Positions 46,766 through 55,693 of a stretch of DNA of 64,000 nucleotides are shown here, piece by piece. The translations under genes and the position numbers were made by a program. The DNA is from an uncultured Gammaproteobacteria bacterium (GTDB taxonomy: Bacteria; Pseudomonadota; Gammaproteobacteria; UBA6429; Thiohalophilaceae), in NCBI GenBank assembly GCA_913064945.1, contig CAJYAN010000002.1:62001-126000 (forward strand), in the 5' to 3' direction. The notes below the pieces were generated by a model that had not been told where the DNA came from, made no database searches, and was given only the letters and a program-made list of their open reading frames with translations. Numbering within the stretch: the stretch's first letter is position 1; each line of letters begins with the position of its first letter.

Positions 46766-47190
46766 CCGGTTTGTTTCATCTGATGTTTGGAGCGAAGCGT
46801 AAAGGGTTTGAGTGACTTTGGTAGATCGATAAACTCGCCCAGCAGGATGATCACCTTATCGGCATCTCCAGTGGCGATCTTCTTCACCTGATTGACGATG
46901 GCTTCATTCTCCATCTCACGGTTGAAGTTCTTTAGTATATAAATCCCGAAGTGTTTGCATTTATCGATATGCGTGAGCATTTCACGGGGATTCTGGGTGC
47001 GGGGGATCTTGATATGGTTGGCACCAACGCGATGGATGCCCTCGCCGGGGACCCCCAGATAATAGGCCCGACTGCTAAATCGACTGAGTTGCGTGAAGAG
47101 CTCCTCAACCCGCTCAGGATCATAAGTTTCAATGGTCACCAGGCGGTAGCCGGTATCCAGCATATTTTCCAATTGATCCAGGTATTTCAT
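46762..47190 (-). CDS. Orphan protein resembling the N-terminal domain of Ycf46-type AAA proteins
   Basis: 142 residues from the ATG at 47190 (AGGA nine bases upstream; the ATG two codons earlier is too close). The pattern YRLVTIETYDPERVEELFTQ, then HFGIYILKNFNREMENEAIV, then KVIILLGEFIDLPKSLKPF recalls the non-catalytic ATPase-like half of Ycf46-type AAA proteins (Walker-B-like strand, then a strand ending in a Leu-Pro). There is no Walker A and no second half. It may be a separated regulatory domain. This is pattern recognition only; I do not assign a function. Confidence 0.6.
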   Translation of the reverse strand: MKYLDQLENMLDTGYRLVTIETYDPERVEELFTQLSRFSSRAYYLGVPGEGIHRVGANHIKIPRTQNPREMLTHIDKCKHFGIYILKNFNREMENEAIVNQVKKIATGDADKVIILLGEFIDLPKSLKPFTLRSKHQMKQTG

Positions 47191-47307
47191 CGCCATCTTT
47201 CCTAACGGGAGTCGTTACATATTGTAACTATAGTCGGTCAGACGGGTCCATCTTTGCAGCATCAATGTCCAGAATGTGAACTTGGTCTAAATTCTGAGTC
47301 GAAGTTG

Positions 47308-48246
47308 CTATTTTGCCTGCTGTAGCGGGGCCTCCGAGGTAAAAAACTGGACCTGGTTGCGTCCACCGTGCTTTGCCTGGTAAAGCGCTGTATCGGCCTT
47401 TTCAAAGAGCTGTTTGGCGTCATCCTGGCTGGCCAGGGAGGCCACGCCGATGCTGGCGGTGACCGGGATTTCCTTGCCATTGTAGATAAAGGGGTAGTTC
47501 GCCACGGCGCGACGGACACGCTCGGCAAATTTGTAAGCGCCTTCCTTATCCGTACCGGCCAACAGGAGCGTAAACTCTTCACCACCATAACGAAACAACA
47601 TATCACTGGAACGCATGGTGTCGCTTAGACAGGTGACGAGGGTCTTGAGGACATAGTCACCGGCAATATGGCCATATTCGTCATTGATTTTCTTAAAGAA
47701 ATCCAGGTCAACGACTAATAACGACAGGGGGTTGCGCTGACGATGGGCCAGTTCAATTTCACGCTTCATGGCCGCATCCATCGCCGCACGGTTGTTGGAG
47801 CCGGTCAAGGGGTCTAGCTGTGCAGCACGTATGGCCTTCTGATACATCAATGTGTTTCGTAAGGGATAAATAAGATGGAAGAGCAGATTTTCCAGGGTTT
47901 CCATCTCGGCCGGTGTAAAAGGGCTGCGTCGACAAATGGTCAGTTTACCGAGATATTCCTCCGATAGGCGTATATTATAGTGGCAACGATGCTGTTCGCG
48001 CCGCCCATAGACATAATTCAATGCCAGCGACTCATATTCATAAATCGCACCAGCAAATTTAACGGTTTTCTGCGCTGACTCGAGAAAGAGCTGTAATACG
48101 GTCTCAACTTCCAGGCTGGTCTGCAATAAGCCCGCCATTTCCATGGTCCGGTGCAGATCATCCAGGCTGAGGCCTGTTTGCTCCAGGTAGGGATCAACGG
48201 GAGTAATTTCTGCACTCTGCTGATCATTAATAATCTGTATCGCCAT
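47308..48246 (-). CDS. Diguanylate cyclase with N-terminal GAF-like domain
   Basis: 312 residues. Residues about 25-140 form a GAF-like sensor part (VETVLQLFLESAQKTVKFAGA). The GGDEF domain (about 148-305) has DPLTGSNNRAA, DLDFFKKINDEYGH and the active site YGGEEF, with an inhibitory site RSSD five residues before it. It is soluble, with no membrane segment. It should make c-di-GMP. It has no operon partner; the minus-strand gene downstream starts about 120 bases away. Confidence 0.92.
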   Translation of the reverse strand: MAIQIINDQQSAEITPVDPYLEQTGLSLDDLHRTMEMAGLLQTSLEVETVLQLFLESAQKTVKFAGAIYEYESLALNYVYGRREQHRCHYNIRLSEEYLGKLTICRRSPFTPAEMETLENLLFHLIYPLRNTLMYQKAIRAAQLDPLTGSNNRAAMDAAMKREIELAHRQRNPLSLLVVDLDFFKKINDEYGHIAGDYVLKTLVTCLSDTMRSSDMLFRYGGEEFTLLLAGTDKEGAYKFAERVRRAVANYPFIYNGKEIPVTASIGVASLASQDDAKQLFEKADTALYQAKHGGRNQVQFFTSEAPLQQAK

Positions 48247-48552
48247 GCTTAAAACCTCAAAGACATCGGTACATTGCCTAATGCGAAAAGTGTGCCAGCA
48301 TAAATATAAAATAAAGCAACAATTAAAAGCATATAAAACAATAAGATATGGTAGGTATCCTGCTGTTGAAAAATAAAAGTCAAAATACCGTCACTTTTCC
48401 GGGCGGTAAATGACCGGCGAGCGGTGATTTTTTGCCGGTATGTCGGGATGACTTGCTAAATTCTTCACTTCGTCAGAATATAATCAGATAGACCGACCGG
48501 CGGCATATCGGCTCGCCGTGCCAGCCACCATCGGATATTGGAGATAGGCATT
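48247..48552. promoter_or_regulatory. Divergent intergenic region of the cyclase and thioredoxin genes
   Basis: About 300 bases without a frame. A perfect TATAAT is at 48479-48484, with TTGCTA 20 bases upstream (48453-48458), longer than ideal, so the promoter toward the thioredoxin gene is only suggested. Confidence 0.4.
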
Positions 48553-49596
48553 ATGTTGAAACGTCAGATGTTGCTACGAATATTGGTGCTGGTGATGCCA
48601 CTGGCCTGGACGAGTGTGCCCGCCGCTGAGTCACTGGAGCAGGGACTGGTCAATCCCGGCCATGAAGACAAACCCGCCTGGTTTAAGGAATCCTTTCTGG
48701 ATTTACGGGAAGATGTGCAGGAGGCCGGTAAGCAGCATAAGCGGGTGTTGCTGTATTTTTATCAGGATGGCTGCCCCTACTGTGCCAAACTGCTACACGA
48801 TAATTTTGGCCAGAAGGCGATCGCGGATAAAACACAAAAGTATTTCGATACCATCGCCCTTAATATGTGGGGTGATCGCGAAGTGACGGATCTCGACGGC
48901 AAACAATATACCGAAAAAACCTTTGCCGAAAAAAAGCGGGTCATGTTTACCCCGACGCTGTTATTTCTGAATGAAAAGGGTGGTATCGCTTTGCGAGTCA
49001 ATGGCTATTACCATCCTGCCAAGTTTGATGCCGCCCTTGACTACGTACATGGCAAATATGAAAGCAAAATCAGTTTTAATGATTATTTTGCCAAGCGCAC
49101 ACCGGTTAAGGCCAGTGGCCTGTTACACCCCGAGACGTTTTTTCTTAAGCCTCCCTATGATTTGAGTAAACTGATGGGGGATGACAAAAAGCCATTGCTC
49201 GTCCTGTTTGAGCAAAAGGTCTGCCAGACCTGTGATGAACTACATGATGAAATATTCAAACGTCAGGCGACGCTGGAGCAAATACGTCGATTTAATGTGG
49301 TGCGTCTGGATATGTGGAGCAAGGACAGCATGATCACCCCGCAGGGGAAGAAAACTACCCCCGCGCGTTGGGCAAGAGACATCAAGGTCCAGTTTGCCCC
49401 CAGTCTGGTGTTTTTCGACAATCGTGGTAAGGAAGTCATTCGCATCGAGGCTTATTTAAAGGCCTTTCATACGCAATCTGTCATGGACTATGTGGCCTCT
49501 GGGGCCTATAAAAGCCAGCCCAATTTTCAGCGCTTTATCTCCAAACGCGCGGATGAGTTGGAAGCAAAAGGTATTCATGTCGATCTGATGAAGTAA
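48553..49596 (+). CDS. Exported protein with two thioredoxin-like domains
   Basis: 347 residues from the ATG at 48553 (GGAG at 48540-48543); the frame runs back to a TTG at 48538. A signal peptide ends near VPAAES. The first thioredoxin-fold domain has CPYC at 74-77 (YFYQDGCPYCAKLLHDNF), the second CQTC at about 224-227 (LFEQKVCQTCDELHDEIF). Both carry the TPTL/APSL strand with the cis-proline and share the LNMWGDRE / LDMWSKDS feature, so they look like an internal duplication of a SoxW/DsbD-gamma-like domain. It would act in periplasmic thiol chemistry. The partner is unknown. Confidence 0.85.
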   Translation: MLKRQMLLRILVLVMPLAWTSVPAAESLEQGLVNPGHEDKPAWFKESFLDLREDVQEAGKQHKRVLLYFYQDGCPYCAKLLHDNFGQKAIADKTQKYFDTIALNMWGDREVTDLDGKQYTEKTFAEKKRVMFTPTLLFLNEKGGIALRVNGYYHPAKFDAALDYVHGKYESKISFNDYFAKRTPVKASGLLHPETFFLKPPYDLSKLMGDDKKPLLVLFEQKVCQTCDELHDEIFKRQATLEQIRRFNVVRLDMWSKDSMITPQGKKTTPARWARDIKVQFAPSLVFFDNRGKEVIRIEAYLKAFHTQSVMDYVASGAYKSQPNFQRFISKRADELEAKGIHVDLMK

Positions 49597-49615
49597 GCCC
49601 GCGAACCGTCATCAT

Positions 49616-50374
49616 TTATTGCGCGTTGAGTTGCTGGCCAGTAACGCCTTCACTATCGGCACCGAGCAGATATAAAAAAGCGGGTGCAATTGCGGCGGGT
49701 TTTGGCAGTGTGTTCGGGTCCTCACCAGGGAATGCAATACGCCGCATGGCGGTTCGGGTGGCGCCAGGGTCGAGGCTGTTGACACGAATGTTTGTATTGT
49801 TCTCCACCTCGTCGGCGAGGGTCTGCATCAGGTTTTCACAGGCCGCCTTTGACGCCGCATAGGCACCCCAGTAGGCGCGGCCATGACGCCCCACACTACT
49901 GGAGACAAAAATGACGGAAGCGCTAGCGGATTGCTTGAGTATGGGCAGACATGCCTGTGTCATCAGGTAGGGCGCATGCAGATTGACCTGTATCACTTTC
50001 ACCCATTGTTCTATCAAAGGATTCGCCATTGGCGTTAAGCCACCTAATAAGGCGGCGTTATGCACCAGGCCATCCAGTTTGCCAAACTCTTTTTCGATAA
50101 TTTCCGCCAGTTGCTGGTATTGATCCTCACGTGCCTGTAGCAGATCCAGTGGATAAATTGCCGGTTCAGGATGGCCGGCCTGGACAATATCGTCGTAGAC
50201 TTTTTCCAGTTTTTTGACGGTTCTGCCGAGGAGAATGACGGTCGCGCCTTTTGCTGCACAGTCTTTAGCGACAGCTGCGCCAATGCCATCACCTGCACCC
50301 GTGACCAGAATGATTCGGTCTTTTAGAAGTGTCTCTGGAGATTGATAGGTGTTCAAGGGAGTCGGTATGTTCAT
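49616..50374 (-). CDS. yciK: YciK-family short-chain dehydrogenase
   Basis: 252 residues. NAD(P)-binding VTGAGDGIGAAVAKDCA, HNAALLGGLTPM and the catalytic Ser-Tyr-Lys (VSSSVGRHGRAYWGAYAASKAA) are intact. The opening YQSPETLLKDRIILVTGAG is typical of YciK. The substrate is unknown. In Pseudomonas this gene follows mupP; here it is instead last in the hpnCDE operon, overlapping hpnE by four bases. Confidence 0.88.
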   Translation of the reverse strand: MNIPTPLNTYQSPETLLKDRIILVTGAGDGIGAAVAKDCAAKGATVILLGRTVKKLEKVYDDIVQAGHPEPAIYPLDLLQAREDQYQQLAEIIEKEFGKLDGLVHNAALLGGLTPMANPLIEQWVKVIQVNLHAPYLMTQACLPILKQSASASVIFVSSSVGRHGRAYWGAYAASKAACENLMQTLADEVENNTNIRVNSLDPGATRTAMRRIAFPGEDPNTLPKPAAIAPAFLYLLGADSEGVTGQQLNAQ

Positions 50375-51705
50375 AATGCTCTCGTAATATTTGATTTCAA
50401 AATCGCAGTGGCCGCTGTCAATCCACTCTGGACAGCGCCTTCCAGCGTGGCGGGATAACCCGTGTCGACATAATCACCCGCCAGAAACAGACCGGTAATC
50501 GCCGTTTCCGTCTGGGGGCGAATGCTATCAATTCCGACGTGACATGCAAAGGTAGCGCGTTTTTCCCGGATGACTTTAGCGCTGATATGGTTAGGCCAGT
50601 CGGGAAAACAGTGCGCCAATTCAGATGCGACGGTCGCTGTGAGCTGTTCGTTGTCCATGCCCATATGGGGACCGCTGCTACTGACAACGACCGCAATGAC
50701 ACCGGCTTGTTGACAGACACGTCGATCAAAGACCCATTGGCTGAGGGTGTCGCTCATGCCGATGATGGGTGTGGCCGTGGGCAAGCGGGTATGTTCAGGG
50801 TAACGCAAATAGACGGTGCAAATCGGATGATAGGAAAATGCGGATAATTGTCTCTTGAGTTCACTGAGCTGAGGTATACCAGAAAGGAGACTGGCTGCCT
50901 GGTTAGGCGGAGTACTGATAACAATATTATCTGCCTCGATAACGTTATCCTGGCATTGGACGGCAATGACGCGATCGTTCTCCAGTAAAATTTTCTCGAC
51001 CCGATGGGCGAGGGAAATACGGCCGGCATTTTTTTCAATAAAGGTCATCGCCGGGTCAACAAAGGTGCCACTCAGATCCTGGCGTGGAATGAGATAGTTA
51101 CTCGCCGAGGCAGACTCAAGAAAGGCATCTGTGAGTACACGTACAAAGCATTTCGCGGAAGCCTCCTGGATAGGGGTGTTCAGTGTCGCCAGGCACAGGG
51201 GTTCCCAGAAGGCACGGCTAAGCGTCTCGGTTTGCTGGTGCAGCAGTAGCCAGTCGCTTACACTGATATCCTGGTGAGCGATACTGTTTTCCTTCCAGAG
51301 TTTATGCCCGAGTACAATGGCGCGGTACTTGTCGTGCCAGCTTAGGCCGCGAGCAGTGAATAGACCTGCCAGTAAGTGAAACGGCGCAGGTGCTGAATAG
51401 CCATGAACTTGTACGCGCGGATGAACCGGTGAAAAAACCTGCCAGTCGAGCGTGTGGCGCTGTAGAACCGTGTCACTATCCAGCCCAATCGTTTTCAGTA
51501 ATGCCAGTGTCTGTTTATAGGCGCCGATGAGTAAGTGTTGTCCATTATCGAGGGAGTCCTTATCAAAAGGGACTCGACGCGCGCGCCCCCCCAATTGTTT
51601 TGCAGATTCGAGTAAGTGAGCCGTTTGCCGCTGACGACTAAGTTCAATCATGGTAGCAAGCCCGGCCCATCCGCCACCGATTACGATTGTTTTTGCCGAG
51701 TCCAT
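50371..51705 (-). CDS. hpnE: Hydroxysqualene dehydroxylase
   Basis: 444 residues. An FAD-dependent amine-oxidase-type fold with VIGGGWAGLATMIELSRQ at the N-terminus, then GGRARRVPFDKDSLDNGQHLLIGAY in the substrate region and LFLAGDYVDTGYPATLEGAVQSG at the C-terminus, which binds FAD. HpnE reduces hydroxysqualene to squalene as the last step of the HpnCDE route. It is six bases after hpnD. Confidence 0.92.
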   Translation of the reverse strand: MDSAKTIVIGGGWAGLATMIELSRQRQTAHLLESAKQLGGRARRVPFDKDSLDNGQHLLIGAYKQTLALLKTIGLDSDTVLQRHTLDWQVFSPVHPRVQVHGYSAPAPFHLLAGLFTARGLSWHDKYRAIVLGHKLWKENSIAHQDISVSDWLLLHQQTETLSRAFWEPLCLATLNTPIQEASAKCFVRVLTDAFLESASASNYLIPRQDLSGTFVDPAMTFIEKNAGRISLAHRVEKILLENDRVIAVQCQDNVIEADNIVISTPPNQAASLLSGIPQLSELKRQLSAFSYHPICTVYLRYPEHTRLPTATPIIGMSDTLSQWVFDRRVCQQAGVIAVVVSSSGPHMGMDNEQLTATVASELAHCFPDWPNHISAKVIREKRATFACHVGIDSIRPQTETAITGLFLAGDYVDTGYPATLEGAVQSGLTAATAILKSNITRAL

Positions 51706-51711
51706 TTTGTG

Positions 51712-52569
51712 TTAATGATGAAACAGGTGGCGGAATTTTTCCTGGAACAGGATCTTCATCGCAATCCAGAGTTTTCTCGAAGCAGGCAGGCTAATACGAT
51801 GTTGCATGACCTGAAATTCATCCCGTTCAACTTCGTCTAGCACAGCCAGATATATGGCGGCCATCATTAATCCAGCACGTTGTGCATAACGGTCTTCATT
51901 TCGCAAATGTGTAAATGCCTTTTGATAATAATGTTTAGCCTGCGAGGCTAATTCAGCAAGAAGCTGGCTAAGTTCAGTGGTTTGTTTGAGTTGCAGTATG
52001 TCGTCTTCACTGACGTGAAATTCTACCAGCATGTCCTGTGGTAGATAAATGCGATTGCGCTCGGCATCTTCCCGAACATCTCGAATAATATTCGTGAGTT
52101 GAAAGGCCATTCCCAGGTCGCGCGCATATTTCTGAGTTTGATGATGGTGATAACCAAATATATTGGCAGCCAGCAGACCGACAACACTGGCAACGCGATA
52201 GCAATAGAGAGAAAGATCTTTAAAAGTACTATAGCGGTTTTGCTCCAGATCCATGTTCATACCATCCAGAATCTCCTGTAACTGTTCTTTGGGGAGTTCA
52301 GTATGTTTGAGGACCTGGGCGAGCGCCTGCGTAACAGGGTGTTGGGGCTGTCCCCGATAAAGCCGTTCAAGCTCCTCGCGCCACCAGTCCAACTTCGCCT
52401 GAGCAACAGCAGGTTCGGTAATATTGTCGACGACATCATCGACTTCACGACAAAATGCGTATAAAGCAGTGATGGCCTGGCGCTGCTTTTTTGGGAGCAC
52501 CACAAAACTGTAGTAAAAACTGGAACCGCTTTGCGAGGCTTTGTGCTGACAATAATCTTCAGGGGTCAT
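51712..52569 (-). CDS. hpnD: Presqualene diphosphate synthase
   Basis: 285 residues, squalene/phytoene synthase family. First Asp-rich motif FCREVDDVVDN (about 41-51), second motif NIIRDVREDAERNRIYLP. HpnD condenses two farnesyl diphosphates to presqualene diphosphate. It is four bases overlapped with hpnC upstream. Confidence 0.92.
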   Translation of the reverse strand: MTPEDYCQHKASQSGSSFYYSFVVLPKKQRQAITALYAFCREVDDVVDNITEPAVAQAKLDWWREELERLYRGQPQHPVTQALAQVLKHTELPKEQLQEILDGMNMDLEQNRYSTFKDLSLYCYRVASVVGLLAANIFGYHHHQTQKYARDLGMAFQLTNIIRDVREDAERNRIYLPQDMLVEFHVSEDDILQLKQTTELSQLLAELASQAKHYYQKAFTHLRNEDRYAQRAGLMMAAIYLAVLDEVERDEFQVMQHRISLPASRKLWIAMKILFQEKFRHLFHH

Positions 52570-53438
52570 GTTGTAGGTAATTGTTTTGTCAGGGCATGCC
52601 AGAGAATGGACAGGCCATCGAGTTTACCAAGGCGGGGACGTCGAAACACATTTTCCGTATTGTTCTGCAACTGTTGGAGCACACACATACCACCGAGATA
52701 GATTGCCCGCATATTAAAACCGATTCTGCCTTTTAATGACAGCCCTAATGGGTGGCCATCGCTAAAAAGTGTTCTGGTGCGTCGATACTCAAATTGCATC
52801 ATTTCACGCATTGCATTATCAGAGCGTTGTTGTTGAAAGTGTTGTTCAGTAACTCCATACAGTTGCCAGTCCTCCTGCGGAATGTAAATGCGGTTATTCT
52901 CATGATAGTCCTGCGCCAGATCCTGATAAAAATTGATAAGTTGTAAGGCCGTGCAGATGGCATCGGATTGTTGCAGGTTTGGCGCAGAGGCCGCGTTATA
53001 CAGATGTAATATCAGACGGCCGACGGGATTTGCAGAGTGCCGGCAATAATACAAGACGTCCTGATAGGTGGCATAACGATGCGTCGTTACATCCTGTTTG
53101 AAGGCATAGAGCAGGTCGTGAAACAGTTGAACCGGCAGCTGGTGTCTTGCAATGGTATCCTGAAGTGCAATAAAAACAGGTAATTCAGCTGTCTGATTTC
53201 GCTCAATCGCCTTGAGCTGGGCGGTGTATTCATCCAGTTGTCGTAAACGCTGTGAGACTGTTGAGTGACCTTCATCGGCAAAGTCATCAGCCGTGCGGGC
53301 GAAGGCATAGATCGCGGCAACGGGTCGTCTCAGGTGTTTTGGCAGTAAACTACTGGTCACCGGAAAGTTTTCATAATGGCTCTGTGCCATTGTCAGACAA
53401 TACTGGTAGGCGGCATCAACGGAATATTTTCGTGTCAT
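52566..53438 (-). CDS. hpnC: Hydroxysqualene synthase
   Basis: 290 residues, a paralogue of HpnD. Asp-rich motifs are FARTADDFADEG and FYQDLAQDYHENNRIYIP. It converts presqualene diphosphate to hydroxysqualene. The order hpnC-hpnD-hpnE is the standard squalene block of hopanoid producers. The cyclase gene hpnF is not in the window, so the end product (hopanoid or another squalene derivative) is open. Confidence 0.92.
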   Translation of the reverse strand: MTRKYSVDAAYQYCLTMAQSHYENFPVTSSLLPKHLRRPVAAIYAFARTADDFADEGHSTVSQRLRQLDEYTAQLKAIERNQTAELPVFIALQDTIARHQLPVQLFHDLLYAFKQDVTTHRYATYQDVLYYCRHSANPVGRLILHLYNAASAPNLQQSDAICTALQLINFYQDLAQDYHENNRIYIPQEDWQLYGVTEQHFQQQRSDNAMREMMQFEYRRTRTLFSDGHPLGLSLKGRIGFNMRAIYLGGMCVLQQLQNNTENVFRRPRLGKLDGLSILWHALTKQLPTT

Positions 53439-53492
53439 GATTCTGTGCTACAGTCCCGCTTATTGGCAATATCCATCAGGGGATTATAAACG

Positions 53493-53714
53493 ATGAAATC
53501 GATTAAATTGGCAATTATATGGCTGCTGTTGGGGGTTATATTAGGACTATGGTTTGGCGTTAATATTGGCCGCGATAGAGCCCTTTACAGTAACCCCTTT
53601 GAAGCCAATAGTTTGAAGCAGAAATTTAAACAGGCCGGTGAGGGGGCTCTGGAAAAGAGTGGCGAGGCGCTGGAGAGCGCGGGTAAGGCAATTAAACAGG
53701 GTTTAAAAAAGTAA
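53493..53714 (+). CDS. Small membrane-anchored protein with amphipathic helix
   Basis: 73 residues. One N-terminal membrane segment (LAIIWLLLGVILGLWFGVNIG) followed by a polar helical tail of EALESAGKAIKQGLKK type, like YtxH-family or stress-related small proteins. A purine-rich ribosome site (AGGGGA) precedes the ATG. It is divergent from hpnC and convergent with rmuC. Function not known. Confidence 0.7.
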   Translation: MKSIKLAIIWLLLGVILGLWFGVNIGRDRALYSNPFEANSLKQKFKQAGEGALEKSGEALESAGKAIKQGLKK

Positions 53715-53721
53715 GCTTCAC

Positions 53722-54978
53722 TTATTCCGAATGATTTTCCGCTGTCCGTGGCGACGTCTCAATCTGGTCGGGGCCATCGAGGCTCTTTTCTGTCTGCACA
53801 CCAAGCTCTGCAAATTTGCGGGCGCTCGGCAGAATGCGGCTATCGTATGAGCCCACGGCGCTATTATAATGTTTGACACTGCTTTCCAGGCTTTTGCCCA
53901 GACGGCTTAGGTGATCGGTATAGGTGACGAGGCGTGCATATAGTTCTTCGCCGACCTGACGAATATGCTCGGCGTTTTCCGCCAGTTGTTCCTGGCGCCA
54001 GCCATAGGCAATTGCGCGTAGCAGGGCGACCAGACTGGTCGGTGTTGAGAGAATGACCTTTTGTTGCAAGGCAAATTCGAGCAAGCCCTTATCCTGGTCC
54101 AGTGCGGCGGACAGAAATTGATCCCCGGGGATAAACAGTACAACGAAGTCGGGGGTATTTTTCAGGCTGGACCAGTAACTCTTACTGGCCAGTTCCTTGA
54201 CGCGCTCACGGACGTGACGGGCGTGGGCCTGGAGTTCCTGCTGGCGAAGTTCATCCGTCGGCGCATCCAGGGCCCGTAAATAGGCATCCAGAGGCGTTTT
54301 GGCATCGACCACGATGTCGCGTCGATCCGGCATGCGGACGATCATGTCGGGCCGTTGATTGCCAGTATTGGTTTTGAACTGTTCCTGTTCGTAAAAGTCA
54401 CAGTGTTCCACCATGCCGGCCAGTTCCGCCAGCCGTTTCAAGGTCATTTCTCCCCACTGGCCACGTACTTCCGGACGGCGTAGAGCCTGCACCAGGTTGC
54501 GTGTCTCATCCTGAAGCGTGGCCTGAGTCTGGGCCATAGTTTCCAGATGTTTGTGCAGAGAGCCATAGGCCTCTTTGCGTTCTTTCTCGACTTCACGAAT
54601 CTGCTGCTCGGTTTTGCTGAGGGCCTCTTTAATGGGTCTTAACAGATTTTCGACTGCCTTTTCTTTTTGCTGTAGCTGACCTTCGGCATGGGTCTGAAAC
54701 TTTTTCAGGTTTTCCTCGGCGAGTTTCAGGAAGGTCTCACTATTGTGCTTTAAGGCCTCGGTCGATAATTGATTGAAGGTCTCGGCCAATTGCTGGCGGG
54801 CCTGTTCAAGGCTGGCGCTTTTTTCATGATATTGCTGACGCTCCATGTCCAGGGTGGTTTGCAGGCGCATTTGTTCCGCCTGGGCCGAACTGATTTTTTT
54901 ATGTAACCACAGGTAGACCATTGCGGCACCGAGCAGGACGCCAGCCGCAAAAATCAGAATGTTGTTTATTTCATTCAT
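53722..54978 (-). CDS. rmuC: DNA recombination protein RmuC
   Basis: 418 residues. An N-terminal membrane segment (ILIFAAGVLLGAAMVYLWL), a long coiled coil (about 25-160), then the RmuC nuclease-like domain with RGQWGEMTLKRLAELAGM, RPDMIVRMPDRRDIVVDAK, FVVLFIPGDQFLSAAL and VILSTPTSLVALLRAIAYGW. RmuC limits inversions at short repeats in E. coli. It lies seven bases after the mupP-like gene's start and is likely co-transcribed with ubiG-mupP. Confidence 0.94.
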   Translation of the reverse strand: MNEINNILIFAAGVLLGAAMVYLWLHKKISSAQAEQMRLQTTLDMERQQYHEKSASLEQARQQLAETFNQLSTEALKHNSETFLKLAEENLKKFQTHAEGQLQQKEKAVENLLRPIKEALSKTEQQIREVEKERKEAYGSLHKHLETMAQTQATLQDETRNLVQALRRPEVRGQWGEMTLKRLAELAGMVEHCDFYEQEQFKTNTGNQRPDMIVRMPDRRDIVVDAKTPLDAYLRALDAPTDELRQQELQAHARHVRERVKELASKSYWSSLKNTPDFVVLFIPGDQFLSAALDQDKGLLEFALQQKVILSTPTSLVALLRAIAYGWRQEQLAENAEHIRQVGEELYARLVTYTDHLSRLGKSLESSVKHYNSAVGSYDSRILPSARKFAELGVQTEKSLDGPDQIETSPRTAENHSE

Positions 54979-54985
54979 ACGTTAA

Positions 54986-55669
54986 TCAGGTGACCTGTTC
55001 GTTGTGTTTATCCAGCCAGGGCAGGATTTCAAGCGGCTGTTGTATCATGGTATCGGCCTGCCAGCGTTCAGGAACGTCATTTTCACCCAGATAGCCAAAC
55101 AGCGCCAGCAGGGTTTTCATATTGGCAGACTTGCCGGCGGTAATATCGCGTTCGGCATCACCTACATAGACACATTGTTCGGCTTGACTGCCTGCAAGCT
55201 GGCAGGCGTGGAGCAGGGGGGCCGGGTGTGGTTTGCGTTGCGTTAAGGTGTCACCACTGATGGTACAGATACTGCGCTTATCCAGCTGTAGCGCTGTCAT
55301 TAACGGGTCTGTCAGCCAGGAAGGTTTATTGGTCACAACGCCCCAGTTAAAGCCGCGTTGCTCGATACCCGCGAGCACCTCATTCATACCTGGAAACAAG
55401 TTGGTCTTGCGGGCGATGTTGGCTTGATAAAAATTTAGAAATTCCTGACGGAGTGTCTCAAGCTGCGGGTCATCCGGTTCAATCTGGAAGGCGTTTTGGA
55501 GCATGATCTGGCCACCATGCGAGACCCAGGGACGAATCGTTTCAAGGGATAGTTCAGGGCACTGGTGTTGATGCAGTACATGATTCAGGGCATCGGCCAG
55601 GTCGGGGGCAGTATCTGCCAGGGTGCCGTCGAGATCGAACAGCACGGTTTTAATCAGGGCATGGCTCAC
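54986..55669 (-). CDS. mupP: HAD phosphatase, MupP/Gph family
   Basis: 227 residues. HAD motifs: FDLDGTLADTAPDL (I), VVTNKP (II), KPHPAPLLHACQ (III) and VGDAERDITAGKSAN (IV). The sequence would usually be labelled phosphoglycolate phosphatase. The position directly after ubiG and near yciK and mtnA-gyrA is that of MupP in Pseudomonas, the MurNAc-6-phosphate phosphatase of the AmgK/MurU recycling route. I prefer MupP on synteny; Gph remains possible. Confidence 0.82.
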   Translation of the reverse strand: MSHALIKTVLFDLDGTLADTAPDLADALNHVLHQHQCPELSLETIRPWVSHGGQIMLQNAFQIEPDDPQLETLRQEFLNFYQANIARKTNLFPGMNEVLAGIEQRGFNWGVVTNKPSWLTDPLMTALQLDKRSICTISGDTLTQRKPHPAPLLHACQLAGSQAEQCVYVGDAERDITAGKSANMKTLLALFGYLGENDVPERWQADTMIQQPLEILPWLDKHNEQVT

Positions 55670-55693
55670 AGGGCTGTTATGTCGTATTCGAAG

